A stretch of DNA of 64,000 bases from CAYOPZ01 sp964406005 (GTDB lineage: Bacteria > Bacteroidota > Bacteroidia > Bacteroidales > SM23-62): the NCBI GenBank assembly GCA_964406005.1, contig CAYOPZ010000006.1:40591-104590 (forward strand), given 5' to 3'. Made by a program: the position numbers and the translations under genes. Of this stretch, positions 1 through 7,687 are shown in pieces. The number at the start of each line of letters is the position of its first letter. Within the stretch, counting starts at the first letter, position 1. Under the pieces are notes generated by a model. It was not told where the DNA came from and did no database searches. It saw only the letters and a program-made list of their open reading frames with translations.

Positions 1-802
1 TTATAAGTGGCACCTGAGCCTTTGCACTAGCTTGAGCGAAGGATGTCCATTCCATACTATTCCAGAACCATATTGGAACCTCTAATGGATTATCCTCAGA
101 ATTTACTTTAAAAACACGACCGTTAGTCCCAAAAACCCTTGAATATTCTCCATTTGGGTCCAGTATAATAAACCTGGCATTAGGATTTTTACCATCTAGT
201 TTTACAGCTTCAAGAGACCACTGTATAAGACCCGCAACAGTACAAGATTTACCACTTCCAGTATTTCCCAATACTGCCAAATGTCTTCCAAATAATCTGT
301 CAGGATCAATCATTACATCAGCATTGGCAGCTAATGGGCTAGTTCCAATTTTTACCCTCCTATTTTCTCCGGATTCTATAACAGCTCTTAATTGCTTATC
401 AGTTGGGATAAGAACTGGTTCTCCCACGCTAGGGAAGCTTTGAATACCACGAATGAACTCATAGTGATCATCATCTCCCAGAGCTAGGATTCCTAAAGGA
501 CTAACTTTCATCTTCCTCAGGGGGAATGGTAAATCAATAAGTCCATAATCCTGGAAGCCTTTTCTTTTGGGAAAAGGAGATCGTTCTATCGAAATCCATT
601 CCACTTGTCCCACTATATAGCCAGCCTCAGTAGTAACTAAAACATAACTATTAATTTTGGGGAAAGATCTTGGAATTCCTGCATTTGCTGCTACTCCATC
701 TGGAGCGTCTAGATCTAAAGTAACCTTAATTTCACTGGGTGAAACATATTCAACTACTCCAATTCTTAGAGCAGAACTTTGTTCAATAGGACTAAGACTC
801 AT
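1..802 (-). CDS. HerA-like ATPase of a SIR2-HerA pair (partial, 3' end outside window)
   Basis: The first 267 residues are visible; the C-terminal part lies left of the window. An N-terminal beta-rich stretch (about residues 11-75) resembles the HAS barrel of HerA/FtsK-fold helicases. Walker A GNTGSGKSC is at residues 179-187, followed by the FIILDPNGEY strand typical of HerA. I chose ATG 802 because GGAGG lies 6 bases upstream; the in-frame ATG at 808 would leave no spacing. It overlaps the end of the SIR2 gene by 11 bp, so translation is probably coupled. Known: HerA-like hexameric ATPases paired with SIR2 proteins form antiphage NADase complexes. Inference: this is the motor or scaffold subunit of that pair. 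A role as a stand-alone DNA-end processing HerA is less likely, as no NurA is seen. Confidence 0.88.
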   Translation of the reverse strand, partial: MSLSPIEQSSALRIGVVEYVSPSEIKVTLDLDAPDGVAANAGIPRSFPKINSYVLVTTEAGYIVGQVEWISIERSPFPKRKGFQDYGLIDLPFPLRKMKVSPLGILALGDDDHYEFIRGIQSFPSVGEPVLIPTDKQLRAVIESGENRRVKIGTSPLAANADVMIDPDRLFGRHLAVLGNTGSGKSCTVAGLIQWSLEAVKLDGKNPNARFIILDPNGEYSRVFGTNGRVFKVNSEDNPLEVPIWFWNSMEWTSFAQASAKAQVPLI

Positions 803-2114
803 CGTCATCCTCCTTTCCTTCTTTACTAATATGGAATCCTCTTGCTTTGAGCAGTTCAGCCATCCTGAATGTTGCCTTATCTATGGCAGGTTTTGGCAAA
901 TAATTATCAACAAGGGATTCCAAATTGCCAAAATGGTTTCCGATTAACAATGAAATCTGAACTGGTCTTTTGGCATTATCATAGAATAGTTTTATTCTAT
1001 CTCCAGGATCATTGTAGGCAATAATCACGAGATGCGTTGACGGAATTGTAAGCATATCAGCAACTACCCGGTTGATATGCTCATCACCAAACCCATATCC
1101 GTATGTTACTATAGTAGAATTAGGCCTGCAAATTGCACTGGCAAAATCTCTAAATAACTCAACATATGGGTATTCAGCGGTTTCTCTATCCTTAGCTGAA
1201 TTGGGATAAATCATTAATTGATCAGCCTCCTCAATATATGTGGCTATATTTTCAGCGCCATATGGTAACGAATTTCTTTTTACATGACCCCTAGAAGAAG
1301 TCCAATCCAAGGATCCATGAAGTTTTGTAAAGTTTACTACTCCTTCCAGATACCGGGGTTCTCCTCTAATTCCAGGTGGATTATAATGTAAATCTATTCC
1401 TAACCTCGATGAACGGAATATTGGACATATTGTCCCAATAAATCGGTCTATTAAATGAAGGCCTGCCAATTCTGCTCCGAATTCAACAATTCTATCATAA
1501 TTTGTTGTAAAGAAATTTAACCTTTCTCGAGTTGCTGATCTGCTGGCAAAGCTTAATAGGAAACTCATCAGATACTCAGCAGCTTTGGGATCCATAGCAC
1601 CCACAATATTCTTTTCAGAAAATAAGATGGTGTTTGCAAATTCTGTAATACCTGATTCAAGTTCTAGCTTCAATCTATTGAGCTCTTTCCTTATTTTCTT
1701 TGAGCCATAAACATCAGTAGAAATATAAACCTCAAGTCCTTTTATTAATTCATTTATAGTCCTGATTTGGTCCTCAATATTTGGTTCCCCTCTTCCAGTT
1801 TTTTTTGCTGAAGTTTCAGACATTCTTTCAACCTGATCTTTGAATACAGTTAATTCAAATCCTCCCATATCAGCTCCTGTCTTTCCAGTAGCAAGAAGAT
1901 GAACTGCTGAAGGCAGTCCTGATCCAGCTAACACAGAAAGATGTTCACTTTGGAAAAGTGCAGTTAACCAGGGTTCAATTTTAGAACGATATTCTTTTGG
2001 ATCTGGACCATCACTCAATATCTCAGGAGCCTTATTATCAGATATTTTTAATACATGCTCATTATTCCAGCTTGTCTTTGTTGATGTTACCATTTTATTT
2101 GTTATTTGATTCAT
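792..2114 (-). CDS. SIR2-domain protein, probable defence NADase
   Basis: This 440-residue protein carries the motifs of SIR2-like defence NADases: an N-terminal nucleotide loop LAGSGLPSA (residues 62-70), TTNYD at 203-207 with the catalytic Asn, LHGSLD at 265-270 with the catalytic His, and GYGFGDEHIN at 339-348. A helical insert of about 120 residues separates the first two motifs, as in defence SIR2 proteins and unlike short sirtuin deacetylases. The gene overlaps hsdS by 20 bp upstream and herA by 11 bp downstream. Known: SIR2-HerA pairs deplete NAD+ on phage infection. Inference: this is the toxic effector of a SIR2-HerA system embedded in the restriction operon. No zinc-binding cysteines are seen. 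Confidence 0.88.
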   Translation of the reverse strand: MNQITNKMVTSTKTSWNNEHVLKISDNKAPEILSDGPDPKEYRSKIEPWLTALFQSEHLSVLAGSGLPSAVHLLATGKTGADMGGFELTVFKDQVERMSETSAKKTGRGEPNIEDQIRTINELIKGLEVYISTDVYGSKKIRKELNRLKLELESGITEFANTILFSEKNIVGAMDPKAAEYLMSFLLSFASRSATRERLNFFTTNYDRIVEFGAELAGLHLIDRFIGTICPIFRSSRLGIDLHYNPPGIRGEPRYLEGVVNFTKLHGSLDWTSSRGHVKRNSLPYGAENIATYIEEADQLMIYPNSAKDRETAEYPYVELFRDFASAICRPNSTIVTYGYGFGDEHINRVVADMLTIPSTHLVIIAYNDPGDRIKLFYDNAKRPVQISLLIGNHFGNLESLVDNYLPKPAIDKATFRMAELLKARGFHISKEGKEDDDES

Positions 2115-3393
2115 GAACCAGTTCTGATATTACTATCTTCCCACTAACCAGGCGAGGTATAAGAGCATCGCGAATTTCAGCAAGGTGTTTATTTTCAAGG
2201 CTTATATTATGAATCTTGCCTAAATATTCATTTACAATCTGTGAGTACTTTTCAATTATCAAATTTTCTGGATTTATTACCTGAATCTTTTGAACCATTT
2301 TAGGTTGAGCTCTTTGTCTACTGCCAGTAGTCCCAGTGACAGTTGAAAGAAGCTCAGATTGGAAATAATCTGATTTAAAAAAGAAGTAAAAGAATGGTCG
2401 GATATTAGCACGTTTTGGTACAAATTGCATAAATTCAGTTGAGCATATTGAAGATGCTTCATCGACTACATTAGGATACCAAACTCTTTGTGTTTCAGGA
2501 TTGAGCTTCGATACCAAAATAGCATCTTTGTTAACCTGATATTTATTACTTTTTATATCACTTCCTTTTTCAGCGATCGCAGTTTCACCATCATCAAAAG
2601 CTGGAATCGAAAAATGCATCCACATTTTTTCTGGGGATAGCATCGGTTTTATTGAAGTAGTATCGAGTCTACACATTGAAGAAATAGAAGATACTCGCCA
2701 TTCCTTCGGCACCCAATTCTCTAGATCCCTGCTATATTCAAACTCATTCGGAAACAACACCTTAATGTTTTCCGGTAAAGGCTTCCGTTCATCACCCAAT
2801 TCTGATCTTTGCTTAGCTCTCTTTTGCATCGGTTCCGGAATATCATTTCCAGCAGCAAGGGCATTGTCAATTACAGGATCAAAATCTACAAACCAGCTTC
2901 TATAAAGAGCCTGAGCCATTTGTCCCAGGGTATGGCTCATTTGGCGATTGAGTTCGATTTTGTCATCAAGGGAACCAATGATATCCACAATGGCTTTTTG
3001 TTCGTCAATGGGAGGAACATTTAATTCAATTCCGTAAATAAAGTTTCGATTTAAAGACTGTTGGGCACTACCTGAATTATATAAGGAAAAATCAATCGTT
3101 TTTAACAGTAGATACGTGAAATAAGGTTCATTATTTTTAAAATCAGTGACATATAGAACAGTATTTAATGGCCAATAATTTTCTTTAATATAATTTGTAA
3201 CCCCCATTGAACCGCCACTCCTGCCAATTGTAACTCCAGGACCATTTACTTTTGCCACATTATGAAAACCTGTTATACCAAATGATCCCATGACTGGAAT
3301 ATTTCCGTCTTCTCTAATTGAAGTAGGCAAATCATGTCCTCTCTGTATAGATATGAAATCTTTAAGAGTTATTTTATTCCAATCATTTACCAT
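2095..3393 (-). CDS. hsdS: type I restriction-modification specificity subunit S
   Basis: HsdS recognises the DNA target of the type I methyltransferase and restriction complex. The protein (432 residues from the chosen start) has two target-recognition halves separated by a conserved central helix. That central region (about residues 145-215) reads IGSLDDKIELNRQMS, then WFVDFDPV, a typical HsdS signature; the second conserved helix near the C terminus contains LAEIRDALIPRLVSG. An in-frame ATG at 3429 exists, but ATG 3393 gives a compact N terminus (MVNDWNKITL) and an 11-bp overlap with hsdM, like the other junctions in this operon. The target sequence cannot be read from the protein. Confidence 0.93.
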   Translation of the reverse strand: MVNDWNKITLKDFISIQRGHDLPTSIREDGNIPVMGSFGITGFHNVAKVNGPGVTIGRSGGSMGVTNYIKENYWPLNTVLYVTDFKNNEPYFTYLLLKTIDFSLYNSGSAQQSLNRNFIYGIELNVPPIDEQKAIVDIIGSLDDKIELNRQMSHTLGQMAQALYRSWFVDFDPVIDNALAAGNDIPEPMQKRAKQRSELGDERKPLPENIKVLFPNEFEYSRDLENWVPKEWRVSSISSMCRLDTTSIKPMLSPEKMWMHFSIPAFDDGETAIAEKGSDIKSNKYQVNKDAILVSKLNPETQRVWYPNVVDEASSICSTEFMQFVPKRANIRPFFYFFFKSDYFQSELLSTVTGTTGSRQRAQPKMVQKIQVINPENLIIEKYSQIVNEYLGKIHNISLENKHLAEIRDALIPRLVSGKIVISELVHESNNK

Positions 3394-4933
3394 AACCAAG
3401 AAATTCAAGGTTTTGCAATATTTTCGCATCTAATTTATTTGCTTCATCTAATTGCGATCTTAAGGTTTGAGATAGCGATGTCATCTTCTCTTCAAACAAT
3501 ACCCCGTCATCGTCAATTTGAGCTGTACCAACATATCGGCCAGGAGTCAATACAAAATCATTCTTCTCAATTTCATCTCTAGTCGCAGATTTAGAAAATC
3601 CTGCAATATCTTCATAGACTCCATCTTTCTTTTCTCCACGCCATGAATGGTAGGTTTTGCATATTTCTGTTATGTCGGCATCAGTAAGTTCTTTATGAGT
3701 CCGGTCAATCATCTGTCCCATATTCCGGGCATCAATAAACAATGTTTCTCCCTGGCGCTTCTTGAATTCATGTCTACTATCTTCTTTTTTGCTTTTAGCG
3801 ATGAACCACAGACATACTGGGATTGGGGTCGTATAGAATAGCTGTCCAGGAAGTGCAATCATACAATCCACCAGATCGTTCTCGACAAGTTTCTTCCTGA
3901 TCTCTCCTTCACCCCTGGTGTTTGAGCTCATGGAGCCGTTGGCCATTACAAACCCGGCTACTCCATTTTCCGATAGCTTGGAAATCATATGTAGGATCCA
4001 CCCATAGTTTGCATTCCCGGTAGGCGGTACTTGATACCCATCCCAACGGGGATCACCGGTCAATTCATCATCAGCCCGCCAATCATCCTGGTTAAATGGA
4101 GGATTTGCCATTATAAAATCAGCTTTCAGGTCAGGATGCTGATCCTTAAAGAAGGTATCTGCTGGCACTTCTCCCAGGTTTCCGGAAATACCCCTGATAG
4201 CCAAATTCATTTTGGCCAACTTATAAGTAGTGGCTGTGTTCTCCTGTCCGTAAATGCTAATATCCTTTGTATTCCCATTGTGGCTTTCCACGAACTTGAT
4301 GGACTGAACAAACATGCCGCCTGATCCGCAACAGGGATCATAGATCTTACCCTTGAATGGTTCCAGCATTTCGGCAATCAGGTTCACCACACATTTGGGG
4401 GTATAAAATTCACCTCCGCCTTTTCCCTCCGCAGCAGCAAATCGTCCCAGGAAATATTCATATACCCGTCCTACAATATCCTCTTGCTTATCGGCTATTG
4501 TATCTATGTTATTTATCGTATCCAGTAATGCTGCCAGCTTGCTTGGATCAAGTCCAAGCCTGGAAAAATAATTATCCGGCAGGGCTCCTTTCAGGGCTTG
4601 ATTATTCTTTTCAACCGTATGAAGAGCAGTATCTATTTTAAGTGCGAGATCGCCCTGTTTGGCGTTTGCCATTATATAACTCCACCGGGATATTTCTGGC
4701 AGGAAGAAGACATTCTTCATGGTGTAGAATTCCGTCATTTCCAAAAACTTCTCCTTGCCCTCAGTGATAATCTCCTGTCGCCGCGCCTCAAATTTATCGC
4801 TGGCAAACTTCAGGAAGATCAATCCCAGTACCACATGTTTGTATTCTGAACTCTCCACTGTACCACGGAGCTTTATCGCCGAGTTCCACAGCGCTTCTTC
4901 CATCGAGTTCCCGTTCCCATTCCTTTTCGCCAT
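3383..4933 (-). CDS. hsdM: type I restriction-modification DNA N6-adenine methyltransferase
   Basis: HsdM (516 residues, normal length) methylates adenine at the site chosen by HsdS. The N-terminal HsdM helical domain begins EEALWNSAIKLRGTVE. The SAM-binding motif I YDPCCGSGGMF and the catalytic motif IV NPPF (within ADFIMANPPFNQDDW) are both present, so the enzyme looks active. It starts one base after the stop of the XRE gene and overlaps hsdS. The restriction subunit HsdR is not in the visible operon; if present it should follow the HerA gene to the left. Confidence 0.96.
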   Translation of the reverse strand: MAKRNGNGNSMEEALWNSAIKLRGTVESSEYKHVVLGLIFLKFASDKFEARRQEIITEGKEKFLEMTEFYTMKNVFFLPEISRWSYIMANAKQGDLALKIDTALHTVEKNNQALKGALPDNYFSRLGLDPSKLAALLDTINNIDTIADKQEDIVGRVYEYFLGRFAAAEGKGGGEFYTPKCVVNLIAEMLEPFKGKIYDPCCGSGGMFVQSIKFVESHNGNTKDISIYGQENTATTYKLAKMNLAIRGISGNLGEVPADTFFKDQHPDLKADFIMANPPFNQDDWRADDELTGDPRWDGYQVPPTGNANYGWILHMISKLSENGVAGFVMANGSMSSNTRGEGEIRKKLVENDLVDCMIALPGQLFYTTPIPVCLWFIAKSKKEDSRHEFKKRQGETLFIDARNMGQMIDRTHKELTDADITEICKTYHSWRGEKKDGVYEDIAGFSKSATRDEIEKNDFVLTPGRYVGTAQIDDDGVLFEEKMTSLSQTLRSQLDEANKLDAKILQNLEFLGYGK

Positions 4934-4934
4934 T

Positions 4935-5138
4935 CTATTCTTTAATTAGTTCATCAATCGTTATTTCCAGTCCTGCTGTAATCTTTATCAGGGTATCCAT
5001 GCGTGGATTCATGACAAGTCCAGCTTCAATTTTTGCCAGCGTCGTGTATGGTATGTCTGCCTTCTTGGCCAGAGCATCCTGTGTCATACTCTTCTCCTTC
5101 CGCCAGTACTTAATTCGTTCACCAATGTCAACCTTCAT
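4935..5138 (-). CDS. small XRE-family helix-turn-helix regulator
   Basis: A 67-residue protein made almost only of an HTH_3 domain: RIKYWRKEKSMTQDALAKKA, then IPYTTLAKIEAG and the dimer helix ending in TIDELIKE. It is the first gene of the hsdM-hsdS-SIR2-HerA operon and is followed directly by hsdM. By analogy with C-proteins of RM systems it probably controls timing of the operon, but no clear operator palindrome was found, so this is inference. Confidence 0.9.
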   Translation of the reverse strand: MKVDIGERIKYWRKEKSMTQDALAKKADIPYTTLAKIEAGLVMNPRMDTLIKITAGLEITIDELIKE

Positions 5139-5186
5139 TTTCTTCCTTTTATTGATAGTAATATGACGAATTCAATCCATGCCTAC

Positions 5187-5218
5187 CAAATTTAGAGAAA
5201 TATCTAAGCCGATGCAAA
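5187..5218 (-). promoter_or_regulatory. Bacteroidetes-type promoter of the XRE-hsdMS-SIR2-HerA operon
   Basis: On the minus strand TTTGC (5218-5214) and TAAATTTG (5194-5187) are 20 bases apart, matching the Bacteroidetes -33/-7 consensus TTTG and TAnnTTTG. Transcription would begin near 5180, about 40 bases before the XRE start codon. Confidence 0.6.
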
Positions 5219-5244
5219 TCTTTATTGATCATAGCTTTCCACAA

Positions 5245-5277
5245 TAAAAAAGCCGGGAAGAACCAAATCTCCCCGGC
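5245..5277 (-). terminator. rho-independent terminator after the ankyrin/small-ORF operon
   Basis: On the minus strand GCCGGGGA pairs with TTCCCGGC around a loop and is followed by TTTTTT. It ends the 5300-5898 transcript upstream of the XRE promoter. Confidence 0.75.
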
Positions 5278-5299
5278 CGCCATATTCAGCGCTGCTGCG

Positions 5300-5446
5300 C
5301 TAAATAATACATTCGTACGGAATGTATAACTCCTCCGGAATTACGTCTCCATCGGCGTTAAAAATGTAGCCGTTCCAATCGTAGATTGGAGCATAGAGGT
5401 CGTAATATCCTGTAGAGGGATCAATTGTAACCACACTTGTTTTCAT
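5300..5446 (-). CDS. 48-residue protein of unknown function
   Basis: A short ORF not matching any family I know. It starts with ATG five bases after the ankyrin gene stop and ends 20 bases before a terminator, so it looks like the second gene of that operon. The protein is acidic and tyrosine-rich (MKTSVVTIDPSTGYYDLY at the start, IPYECII at the end), with no signal peptide or membrane segment. The codons read naturally throughout, but at this length chance cannot be excluded. Confidence 0.45.
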   Translation of the reverse strand: MKTSVVTIDPSTGYYDLYAPIYDWNGYIFNADGDVIPEELYIPYECII

Positions 5447-5451
5447 AAATT

Positions 5452-5898
5452 CTACCATTGATAAATATGTTTCATCTCATTAACTAAACGTGTTTTAATT
5501 TTTCTTGCACTTCGGTGCAGGTATTGCTGTACCGCGATATCAAACAACCTTCGGAGTTCAGCAAAGGTTAAAAGTGATGGGTTGAACGCATCAAGAAGAG
5601 TTTCCAATAGATCTGGGTATAGCAACGCAGATTCAAGGACTTCATAGGAAACATCTGCCCCCGCTTTAACCAGGCAACTGGCCACTTTCGTGTATCCATT
5701 TCTTATCGTACTAGCAAGGGTAGAGGTGCCAAACAATTGCATTGCATTAATATCAGCGCCTTTTTCCAATGCGGCAACTACGCCAGGATAGAATCCGTGT
5801 CTTGTTGAGCTTAGTAGCATCTCATCAGCAGATAGACAGGATAATGATTCCCAAATCTCCTGCTCAGTTTTTGGTTTTAAAATCTCACATATCTCCAT
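5452..5898 (-). CDS. small ankyrin-repeat protein
   Basis: 148 residues. Two ankyrin repeats are visible around residues 30-90, marked by ALEKGADINA and CLVKAGADVS, the usual end of one repeat helix and start of the next hairpin. The C-terminal 40 residues are basic and helical with no recognised domain. No signal peptide. Ankyrin repeats bind proteins; the partner is unknown. Its place on the island between the RM operon and recombinases suggests an accessory role. Confidence 0.75.
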   Translation of the reverse strand: MEICEILKPKTEQEIWESLSCLSADEMLLSSTRHGFYPGVVAALEKGADINAMQLFGTSTLASTIRNGYTKVASCLVKAGADVSYEVLESALLYPDLLETLLDAFNPSLLTFAELRRLFDIAVQQYLHRSARKIKTRLVNEMKHIYQW

Positions 5899-6070
5899 AT
5901 TTCAACATTTTTGATTTTTCGAGAAAACATAACTTCCCCCTTTAATTTTAGTTTTATATGATCATACCCCCCTCCAGGTTGTTGATTCCCAGTAATTTTT
6001 TTAAAAAAAGATTCTCCGTTGATGGGATATTAATATTTTTACCTCATAACAACCAATAATACAGAGACAT

Positions 6071-6658
6071 ATGAGCATCGCTAATACCTCCACCGTTTGC
6101 TCCGGAATTGAATGGAATTCTCTCCTGGGGCTGCTGGTAAGGCTAAAAAAAGCAAGACGAAAAAGGGAATACTTGCTGATTGGAACAGGTGCCTACTTAG
6201 GTCTTAGGGCTTCAGATCTACTGAATTTGCGCTGGTCCGATTTTATGGATAAGGATGAGATAACAATCACCGAGAAGAAGACAGGAAAGGTCCGGCAGAT
6301 TACAATAAATCCTTCCTTGAAAGACATCTTATCTCTTGTTTCAGCTGACCTGGCAAAGCAAGGGAATTTCAATATAAATACGTACCTGTTTGCTAATCGC
6401 AAAGGAGACAAAGTGTCCATCCAGTATATAAACAGGTTGCTTAAGAAGACTTTTGCTGACTTTGGGATCAGGACACAAAATGCATCCACCCATACCTTAA
6501 GAAAGACTTTCGGGAAACGGGTGTGGGAGATGGATGGAAAAAGTGAACGTAGCCTTATTTATCTGTCACAGATTTTCAATCACTCCAGCATCGGAATTAC
6601 CCGGAGGTATATTGGGATTGTGCAGGAAGATATCCGGGATATTTACATGAAGTTGTAA
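6071..6658 (+). CDS. short tyrosine recombinase (catalytic domain only)
   Basis: 195 residues, about half the usual integrase length. It has the catalytic domain: Arg in LGLRASDLLNLRW, a basic beta-hairpin EKKTGKVRQITIN, HTLRKTFG (His-x-x-Arg), FNHSSIGITRRYIGI (His and the nucleophile Tyr). The N-terminal SAM-like core-binding domain is absent or reduced to a few residues. Such short recombinases are common on Bacteroidetes elements, so it may be a normal small family rather than a truncation. It converges with the RadC-like gene with one base between stops. It is probably not the integrase of this island, since 7688-8923 lies at the attachment site. Confidence 0.85.
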   Translation: MSIANTSTVCSGIEWNSLLGLLVRLKKARRKREYLLIGTGAYLGLRASDLLNLRWSDFMDKDEITITEKKTGKVRQITINPSLKDILSLVSADLAKQGNFNINTYLFANRKGDKVSIQYINRLLKKTFADFGIRTQNASTHTLRKTFGKRVWEMDGKSERSLIYLSQIFNHSSIGITRRYIGIVQEDIRDIYMKL

Positions 6659-6659
6659 T

Positions 6660-7109
6660 CTATTGGTCCAGCATGGACCGGTATTCGTTTCCTGGCGAAA
6701 TTATCAAATGATCCAGCAAATGGATCTCCAGTGTCTTACATGCCTTGTCAATCCGTTCTGTAATTTTATTATCAGCCTCGCTGGGATTCAGATTCCCGCT
6801 TGGATGGTTATGGGCGAGGATAATACCATGAGCATTTGCTTTAAGAGCATATTGCATCATTAGCTTGATATCAATAACAGTTCCTGTCGTTCCTCCTTTG
6901 GAGAGTGATACAATCCCCAGAACCCTATTCGAGCGATCCAGGAGCAGCATTTTCATTTCTTCTATATGTTCTATCACCTCATTATCCCAGGCCTCCCAGA
7001 ACACTCCGAATGCATCCTGGGCATTCTTTATTTGAATCCTGTCAGCCGCCTTAACCTTATTTTTGTATATGAGCTTTACTTCTGAAACCTTATTATACTT
7101 TTCTGTCAT
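6660..7109 (-). CDS. RadC-like JAMM/MPN+ domain protein
   Basis: 149 residues covering the RadC JAB domain only, without the N-terminal helix-hairpin-helix of chromosomal RadC. The metal motif is intact: upstream Glu in HIEEMKMLLLD, then HNHPSGNLNPSEAD with two His and the Asp. Short forms like this are common on integrated elements of Bacteroidetes, where they are annotated as DNA repair proteins without proven function. Separated from the upstream coiled-coil gene by a terminator. Confidence 0.9.
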   Translation of the reverse strand: MTEKYNKVSEVKLIYKNKVKAADRIQIKNAQDAFGVFWEAWDNEVIEHIEEMKMLLLDRSNRVLGIVSLSKGGTTGTVIDIKLMMQYALKANAHGIILAHNHPSGNLNPSEADNKITERIDKACKTLEIHLLDHLIISPGNEYRSMLDQ

Positions 7110-7118
7110 TTACACAGG

Positions 7119-7150
7119 TAAAAAAAGGCCTGAAGATCACTCGACAGGCC
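7119..7150 (-). terminator. rho-independent terminator
   Basis: On the minus strand GGCCTG and CAGGCC form a stem with a 12-base loop followed by seven T. It lies just after the coiled-coil gene and before radC-like, so the two are separate transcripts. Confidence 0.75.
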
Positions 7151-7172
7151 ATTCCAACACAATCGAATACGA

Positions 7173-7445
7173 TTACTTTTCAGGCAGTTGTTTCTCAAGT
7201 TCTGTGACCTCATTCCTGGTATCTGTAATCTTTTTGACAACAGAATTGTCAATGGGAAATCCTACATCTTTCATAGCATTTACCATCTTCTCCATCTTTT
7301 TAATTTCGCTGTTCTTCTCCCGGATACGTTTCTTAATATCGGTAATGACACCCTTGTTTACCATGGTGAGGACCCTGGCAATAGTTTCCTTGTCGGGATT
7401 ACTTTTCACCCATTCATCGATTGTTTTAAAGAATTTAATTTCCAT
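7173..7445 (-). CDS. small coiled-coil protein of unknown function
   Basis: 90 residues, highly charged and probably helical through most of its length (KKRIREKNSEIKKMEKMV and a second helix ending TELEKQLPEK). No recognised domain, signal or membrane segment. It has its own terminator. The size and place, between integrase and RadC-like genes, fit an accessory element gene. Confidence 0.6.
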   Translation of the reverse strand: MEIKFFKTIDEWVKSNPDKETIARVLTMVNKGVITDIKKRIREKNSEIKKMEKMVNAMKDVGFPIDNSVVKKITDTRNEVTELEKQLPEK

Positions 7446-7687
7446 AGTGCTGTGTTTGAATTAAACAACTGGTTTACTGGGTAATAATAACTATTTACCA
7501 TGACCGGGGATAATCCTGATTATGTATTGAATTGCACAAATCGTATTGTAATTCTATGACAGTCTATTACAAACTGCCCGTATGCACCCAGGATGTATAC
7601 ATATTCCAGGAATAGTATCTATCATCTTCCCTAATAGAGTGTCCCAGATGGCCTCTGTTGAGCCCTAGGGGTAAATAAAGTGTCTGA
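7446..7687. other. intergenic stretch without recognised features
   Basis: About 240 bases between the coiled-coil gene and the end of the integrase gene. I see no convincing ORF, hairpin terminator or repeat here. Confidence 0.5.

Noticed and set aside
792..2114. SIR2 protein as a sirtuin deacetylase
   Set aside because: Length, helical insert and GYGFGDEHIN motif fit defence SIR2 proteins, and it is joined to HerA; the deacylase-type sirtuin is at 43131.
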